From: Alistipes sp.
Lineage (GTDB): Bacteria > Bacteroidota > Bacteroidia > Bacteroidales > Rikenellaceae
Direction: 5' to 3'
NCBI GenBank assembly: GCA_017380275.1
Contig: JAFOEH010000334.1
Location: 1-9,558, forward strand
Length of the DNA: 9,558 bases
This document shows, one piece after another, positions 6,058-9,558 of this stretch. Made by a program: the position numbers and the translations under genes. The notes beneath the pieces were generated by a model that worked only from the letters and a program-made list of their open reading frames with translations, was not told the origin of the DNA and ran no database searches. How positions within the stretch are numbered: position 1 is the first letter of the stretch; the number at the start of each line of letters is the position of its first letter.

Positions 6058-7692
6058 TTAATTATACAGGAATCGTTTGATTGATTGTTTGGGCGTGTGC
6101 TCAAATCCGCCCTCGATGATCTCCACCTTGGCAATCTTGCCGTATGCGGGCAACGAGCGGTTCAGCTCCACGCGATTCTGCTCCATAATGGCAGCCATCT
6201 CCTCCTTGTTGGCATTCTGATCATCTGCCGTCAGCGCAACCAGTGCCACCAGGCCACCCTTGCGATCCACCACCAGCGACTCGCCAACGTGGGGCATCGA
6301 GTTGAGCTTGCTCTCGATCTCCTCGGGGTAGATATTCTGGCCGTTTGCCGTCAGAATCATACACTTGCTACGGCCCTTGATGAAGATGTTGCCATCCTTG
6401 TCGATGATACCCAAATCGCCCGTGCGTAGGAACCCATCCTCGGTAAACGTAGCTGCCGTAGCCTCGGGGTTCTTGAAATAACCCTGCATTACGTTGTCGC
6501 CCTTAACCTGAATCTCGCCAACAACATTTGCTGCGTCACTCGAATCGATACGCACCTCCACGCCATTTACAGCACGGCCGCACGAACCAAGACGGAATGT
6601 CTCCCAGGGCGAGTAACCGATCAGCGGAGCGCACTCGGTCATACCATAACCCACCGTGTAAGGCAACTTGATATTGCGCATCACCTTCTCAACGGGGAGG
6701 CTGATAGCTGCGCCACCCAATACGATAGAGCGCAGGTTGCCACCGAAAACGCCCATAAGCTGTGTGTATACTTTCTTATAGATAATCGAATTCAGTACGG
6801 GAATCGACGTCAGCACACGCATCAATGGCTTGTTGAGCGTTGGCATCACCTTATTCTTGAAGATCTTCTCCATCACCAGAGGCACCGTGATCAGCAGGTA
6901 GGGCTTAATATCGGCCAGCGCCTGCATCAGCACTGTCGGCGTAGGAGTCTTGCCGAGGAAGAATACGTGTCCGCCGCCGCACAACGGATAGATGAACTCA
7001 AATGCCATACCATACATATGTGCCAACGGCAACATCGACATAATCTTGTCCGTATCCGTTACGGGGATATTGTTTAGTGCAAAGTCGATATTCGACGAGA
7101 TATTGAGCGCCGTAAGCATCACACCCTTGGGCGAACTTGTCGTTCCCGAGGTGTAGTTGATGATGGCCAGATCGTTGATATTGCTGAACGTGTAGTCCGT
7201 AGCCTCGATCTTCTTCTCTGCAGGGATTATGCTTGGCATATCCTGCTCGATCTGTGCAACTGCATCGACCAATGCCTCGTCCTTTGAATATATAATAGAG
7301 TAGTTGTCCAAGTCGATTGCCGCCTTCAGGTTGGGCATATCCTTTAACTCCATCTGCTCCCAGATACGACGCTCGGTAAAGAGAACTGAGCTCTCCGAGT
7401 GGTCGGTAAGGCCTGCAATAGTATTGGGTGCAAAGTCGGGCAGGATGGGCACCGCTACACCTCGATACGTTGCAGTGGCCATAAAACTCATTGCCCAACG
7501 AGCACAGTTCTTACCCGCCAGAGCAACCTTGTCGCCCGGCTCCAATCCGATTGCCTTAAATGTTGCGTGAAGTTTGGCTATACGCGTAGCCATTTGAGCG
7601 AAGGTGAATGTCTCACCGCGATAGTCGCTAAGTGCGGGCTTCTCCCAGCGCGCACGCATCGACTCTTGAAGAATTGACAGATAATGTCGCAT
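6058..7692 (-). CDS. Long-chain fatty-acid-CoA ligase-like AMP-binding enzyme (ANL family)
   Basis: A 544-residue member of the adenylate-forming family that activates a carboxylic acid, most likely a fatty acid, with ATP and then transfers it to CoA (or a carrier protein). Core motifs in order: the phosphate-binding loop YTSGTTSSPKG (180-190), LPLAHMYG (221-228), GGAAISLP (326-333), the adenine-site motif GYGMTECAP (348-356), RTGDLG (423-428, Asp binding the ribose), the hinge region KGRSKCMILTANGQNIYPEEIE (split around 439-460), and C-terminal TPKQSIKR (533-540), where Lys535 or Lys539 would be the catalytic lysine. It is shorter than typical long-chain ligases (about 600) but no domain is missing. 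No membrane segment is evident. It lies 182 bases downstream of the LytTR gene on the same strand, with its own terminator. The chain length of the substrate cannot be read from sequence, and an acyl-ACP synthetase remains possible. Confidence 0.9.
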   Translation of the reverse strand: MRHYLSILQESMRARWEKPALSDYRGETFTFAQMATRIAKLHATFKAIGLEPGDKVALAGKNCARWAMSFMATATYRGVAVPILPDFAPNTIAGLTDHSESSVLFTERRIWEQMELKDMPNLKAAIDLDNYSIIYSKDEALVDAVAQIEQDMPSIIPAEKKIEATDYTFSNINDLAIINYTSGTTSSPKGVMLTALNISSNIDFALNNIPVTDTDKIMSMLPLAHMYGMAFEFIYPLCGGGHVFFLGKTPTPTVLMQALADIKPYLLITVPLVMEKIFKNKVMPTLNKPLMRVLTSIPVLNSIIYKKVYTQLMGVFGGNLRSIVLGGAAISLPVEKVMRNIKLPYTVGYGMTECAPLIGYSPWETFRLGSCGRAVNGVEVRIDSSDAANVVGEIQVKGDNVMQGYFKNPEATAATFTEDGFLRTGDLGIIDKDGNIFIKGRSKCMILTANGQNIYPEEIESKLNSMPHVGESLVVDRKGGLVALVALTADDQNANKEEMAAIMEQNRVELNRSLPAYGKIAKVEIIEGGFEHTPKQSIKRFLYN

Positions 7693-7795
7693 AATTGTCC
7701 CGATATACTTTTTGTAGTTTTTCGTTTAGATTGCACTACGAAGATCGGGTATATTTAGCGAATTGAAAAATAAAAGTGATAAACCGCGTATTTGT

Positions 7796-7838
7796 GGGAC
7801 GAAACCCTTATAAGGGATAAAAATCCCATATTTTGGGG
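7796..7838. repeat. Row of overlapping G/C-triplet palindromes in the LytTR-ligase spacer
   Basis: The 7693-7874 spacer holds alternating triplets GGG (7796), CCC (7805), GGG (7814), CCC (7825) and GGGG (7835), with A/T-rich DNA between. Each neighbouring pair forms an inverted repeat: CCCTTATAAGGG (7805-7816, perfect), GGGATAAAAATCCC (7814-7827), CCCATATTTTGGG (7825-7837) and GGG-N6-CCC (7796-7807). Triplet starts are 9, 9, 11 and 10 bases apart, close to one helical turn. No long T tract follows on the - strand, so it is not a standard terminator for the LytTR gene. No clear promoter for the ligase was found in the remainder of the spacer. Confidence 0.6.
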
Positions 7839-7874
7839 TGAAATTCTTAAAATCGCAACCCTCCAATGTTGAAA

Positions 7875-8777
7875 TTAGGCGTTTTGTCCGCCTTCTGGCC
7901 CGCTCATAAGCCACTTTTTAATGCTGTCGGAGAAGGTCTTTGAGATAGGAACATCGGGCACTCCGGCAATTCCGAATTCGATGAACATACCCTCTTTTTC
8001 GCGACGCATCACCTTTACCAGATCCAGGTTCACCATATACGAACGGTGGCACTGCTGAACGTGTGTCGATGAGAGTTGCTGTGCCACCTGCTTGAGCGTG
8101 TTGCGCACGAGCATCTTCTTCGGAGCATTGTTGTTGGTGTACCACACGCAGATGTAGTTGTCGGCCGACTCGATGAAGAGAAGGTGCTCGCGACGTACCG
8201 ATAGACGCATATCACCCTTCGTGTCGAAGATCTGAATATACGCAGCCTGCATCGCCGACTCATCCTCCGAGATCTGCTGACGCAACAATCGCAGCTGCGC
8301 CACGCGCTCCTGCCAGATGAAATAGATGTAGCACATCGTGTATGGTATGAGCAGGATAAGGAAGGTCTTGATGAGTGAGTTGCGGAAGAGTGTTACCACG
8401 CCCTTGTCGGTGTCGGTAAAAATTACTGCTCCGAGAGTGAAGATTATGGCCATTGACAAGATCTCGCATACGATCCATCCGATGTAGTTCATATATGTCA
8501 TCTGGCGGTGGCGTGTGTACATTCCCATAAACCAGCGACTGAGCGCAGCTACGCCCATACCACTCGAAATAAGGAGTATGGTGATGAGCTGCACAACCAA
8601 CTCGCGTGAGATGTTGAGCCACGAGAGGAATCGTGTGTCGGTGTCGATTCTGTCGAAATCGAACGGACTATATATCGAGATGAACAGCAACGCGAAGATC
8701 GGCACAAAGATGATCATCGCAAGCTGGTTCGACCCCTTATATATAAATTCCGGAATATATGTCTTTTTACTCTCCAT
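7875..8777 (-). CDS. Membrane-anchored LytTR-domain transcriptional regulator
   Basis: A 300-residue protein with four predicted transmembrane helices (about 18-36, 60-80, 98-120, 135-155), a short basic/coiled linker (156-175) and a C-terminal LytTR DNA-binding domain (about 180-288). The LytTR signature is clear in LLFIESADNYICVWY (199-213), CHRSYMVNL (243-251) and VPISKTF (276-282). There is no phospho-acceptor receiver domain, so it is not a classical two-component response regulator; the membrane part probably senses an envelope or lipid signal, or a partner protein. LytTR proteins usually bind paired direct repeats near target promoters. Its ATG lies 14 bases past the thioesterase stop, so the two are almost certainly co-transcribed. 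It might act on its own operon or on the ligase downstream, but no matching LytTR site pair was identified. The sensed signal is unknown. Confidence 0.88.
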   Translation of the reverse strand: MESKKTYIPEFIYKGSNQLAMIIFVPIFALLFISIYSPFDFDRIDTDTRFLSWLNISRELVVQLITILLISSGMGVAALSRWFMGMYTRHRQMTYMNYIGWIVCEILSMAIIFTLGAVIFTDTDKGVVTLFRNSLIKTFLILLIPYTMCYIYFIWQERVAQLRLLRQQISEDESAMQAAYIQIFDTKGDMRLSVRREHLLFIESADNYICVWYTNNNAPKKMLVRNTLKQVAQQLSSTHVQQCHRSYMVNLDLVKVMRREKEGMFIEFGIAGVPDVPISKTFSDSIKKWLMSGPEGGQNA

Positions 8778-8791
8778 AACGTGTTGTTGGT

Positions 8792-9517
8792 TTATCTTAC
8801 CTCAAGAGCCATTCGACATAGTGCCTCGCCCGCCTCATTGACGTATGCAAAGAGGTATGTCTGCTCGTTTTGTTCACTCTTGAGCGAAAGTTTGTCGTTG
8901 TAGCGAGCCTCCTTCATAAAGTTCATATCGAGTCGGAATGCGCTTAACTTCTCAGGCACCTCGATAGGGAGTGAATCGAAAATAATATCGATGTATCGCA
9001 TCGTATTCATATGGCGGTTGAAGTCGATGTCGCTATATGCAACACGATGTTCTATGACGCTTTCGCTGCTGACTGTGCCAATTCGGCGTGGACGCTCGCA
9101 GGGTGAGGGGGCATCCACCATATTTCCCTCGTGTGCCTGTGCCATTGTGTTCATATCAACAGGCATACGCGTCGAGTAGTCGATCATACACCATTGCGAT
9201 ACTGCGCGACCAAACTCGCGTCCTTCGCTGTCGCTGAGCGTAAAGTTTCGTGTCGATGCGAGACGGTTGTATTCGTTGATCCAGGTGTAGAGTGTAAAAT
9301 CGCTGTACTCTTCGGGTAGATAATCTAACTCGATGCACATACGCGACAGCACCCAGCCGTAATTGTTGTTGGCCAGTGCGTCGATGCCGAAACCGCGCTT
9401 GTGTGCATCCTCGCCTGCGGCGTGGAGCACCAAATCGCAGATCGATGATACGGAAACTCGGTTGGTGAAATCGACGTGTCGGGGCTCGATTCTATATTTG
9501 AAAATGCTCTTTTCCAT
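8792..9517 (-). CDS. Acyl-ACP thioesterase (PF01643-like, double hotdog)
   Basis: A 241-residue enzyme that hydrolyses acyl-ACP to a free fatty acid and ACP, ending fatty-acid elongation in the cytoplasm. The first hotdog half (about 5-125) has HVDFTNRVSVSSICDLVLHA and WVLSRMCIELDYLP; the second (about 153-240) has VAYSDIDFNRHMNTMRYID. Compared with plant FatA/FatB, the catalytic network is present: Asp165, Asn167 and His169 in DIDFNRH, and Glu203 in NFMKEARY, 34 residues after the histidine as I recall for plant FatB. Length matches bacterial members, which lack the plastid targeting peptide. The ATG at 9517 precedes MEKSIFKYRIEPRHVDF, a normal N-terminus for the family. It is the first gene in the window of a - strand unit with the LytTR regulator; only 41 bases upstream are visible. 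Chain-length preference is not predictable here. Confidence 0.92.
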   Translation of the reverse strand: MEKSIFKYRIEPRHVDFTNRVSVSSICDLVLHAAGEDAHKRGFGIDALANNNYGWVLSRMCIELDYLPEEYSDFTLYTWINEYNRLASTRNFTLSDSEGREFGRAVSQWCMIDYSTRMPVDMNTMAQAHEGNMVDAPSPCERPRRIGTVSSESVIEHRVAYSDIDFNRHMNTMRYIDIIFDSLPIEVPEKLSAFRLDMNFMKEARYNDKLSLKSEQNEQTYLFAYVNEAGEALCRMALEVR

Positions 9518-9539
9518 AGGTCGTTTGTAGTGGTTGCAA

Positions 9540-9558
9540 TTTGCGCATATAGTGCAAA
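9540..9558. promoter_or_regulatory. Inverted repeat upstream of the acyl-ACP thioesterase gene
   Basis: TTTGCGC (9540-9546) and GTGCAAA (9552-9558) pair with one mismatch around ATATA. The repeat lies 23-41 bases ahead of the thioesterase ATG, where an operator or promoter element would be expected, and runs to the window edge so it may be longer. Function is not established. Confidence 0.25.

Noticed and set aside
6998..7498. 166-codon - strand frame inside the acyl-CoA ligase gene
   Set aside because: Shifted frame of the ligase gene; the ligase frame carries all AMP-binding motifs.
7726..7914. 62-codon - strand open frame covering the LytTR-ligase spacer
   Set aside because: It overlaps the end of the LytTR gene out of frame, consists largely of palindromic spacer sequence, and has no family resemblance.
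1..9558. CRISPR array, tRNA or rRNA genes, insertion sequence or prophage
   Set aside because: No regularly spaced repeats, cloverleaf-like sequences, transposase or integrase motifs, or attachment-site duplications were seen on either strand.

Overview
The window looks like chromosomal DNA from a Bacteroidales bacterium, most likely close to Alistipes/Rikenellaceae. The reasons are the gene families (HtrA/Do protease, PF12831-type FAD oxidoreductase, four-helix membrane LytTR regulator, bacterial acyl-ACP thioesterase), the lack of clear Shine-Dalgarno sequences, A/T-rich spacers between moderately G/C-rich genes, and a good Bacteroidetes-type promoter (TTG-N20-TATTTTTG). The genus is inferred from general resemblance, not from a search.

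Layout: two genes lie on the + strand. The first is the 3' part of a FAD-dependent oxidoreductase (1-1002) closed by a hairpin terminator. The second, after a 233-base spacer, is a complete Do/HtrA periplasmic serine protease (1274-2773). A hairpin at 2790-2824 then separates these from the rest of the window, which reads entirely on the - strand. In transcription order (right to left) that side holds an acyl-ACP thioesterase (9517-8792), a membrane-anchored LytTR regulator 14 bases behind it (8777-7875), a 182-base spacer with an unusual series of G/C-triplet palindromes, a long-chain acyl-CoA ligase (7692-6058) with terminator, a CyuA-type L-cysteine desulfidase (5872-4586) with its own promoter and terminator, and the umuD-umuC pair (4518-2823).

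How the genes work together: umuD and umuC are one base apart and form a DNA polymerase V cassette; the cleavage site and the Ser/Lys dyad of UmuD and the acidic catalytic residues of UmuC are intact. The thioesterase (acyl-ACP to free fatty acid) and the acyl-CoA ligase (fatty acid to acyl-CoA) catalyse consecutive steps and flank the membrane LytTR protein, so a fatty-acid or envelope-linked regulatory unit is plausible but inferred. CyuA is flanked by terminators and looks monocistronic. No RNA genes, CRISPR arrays, insertion sequences or broken genes were found. Most of the window is ordinary core genome; the items most worth a second look are the phased palindromes at 7796-7838, the thioesterase-LytTR pairing, and the control of umuDC just behind a strong terminator.
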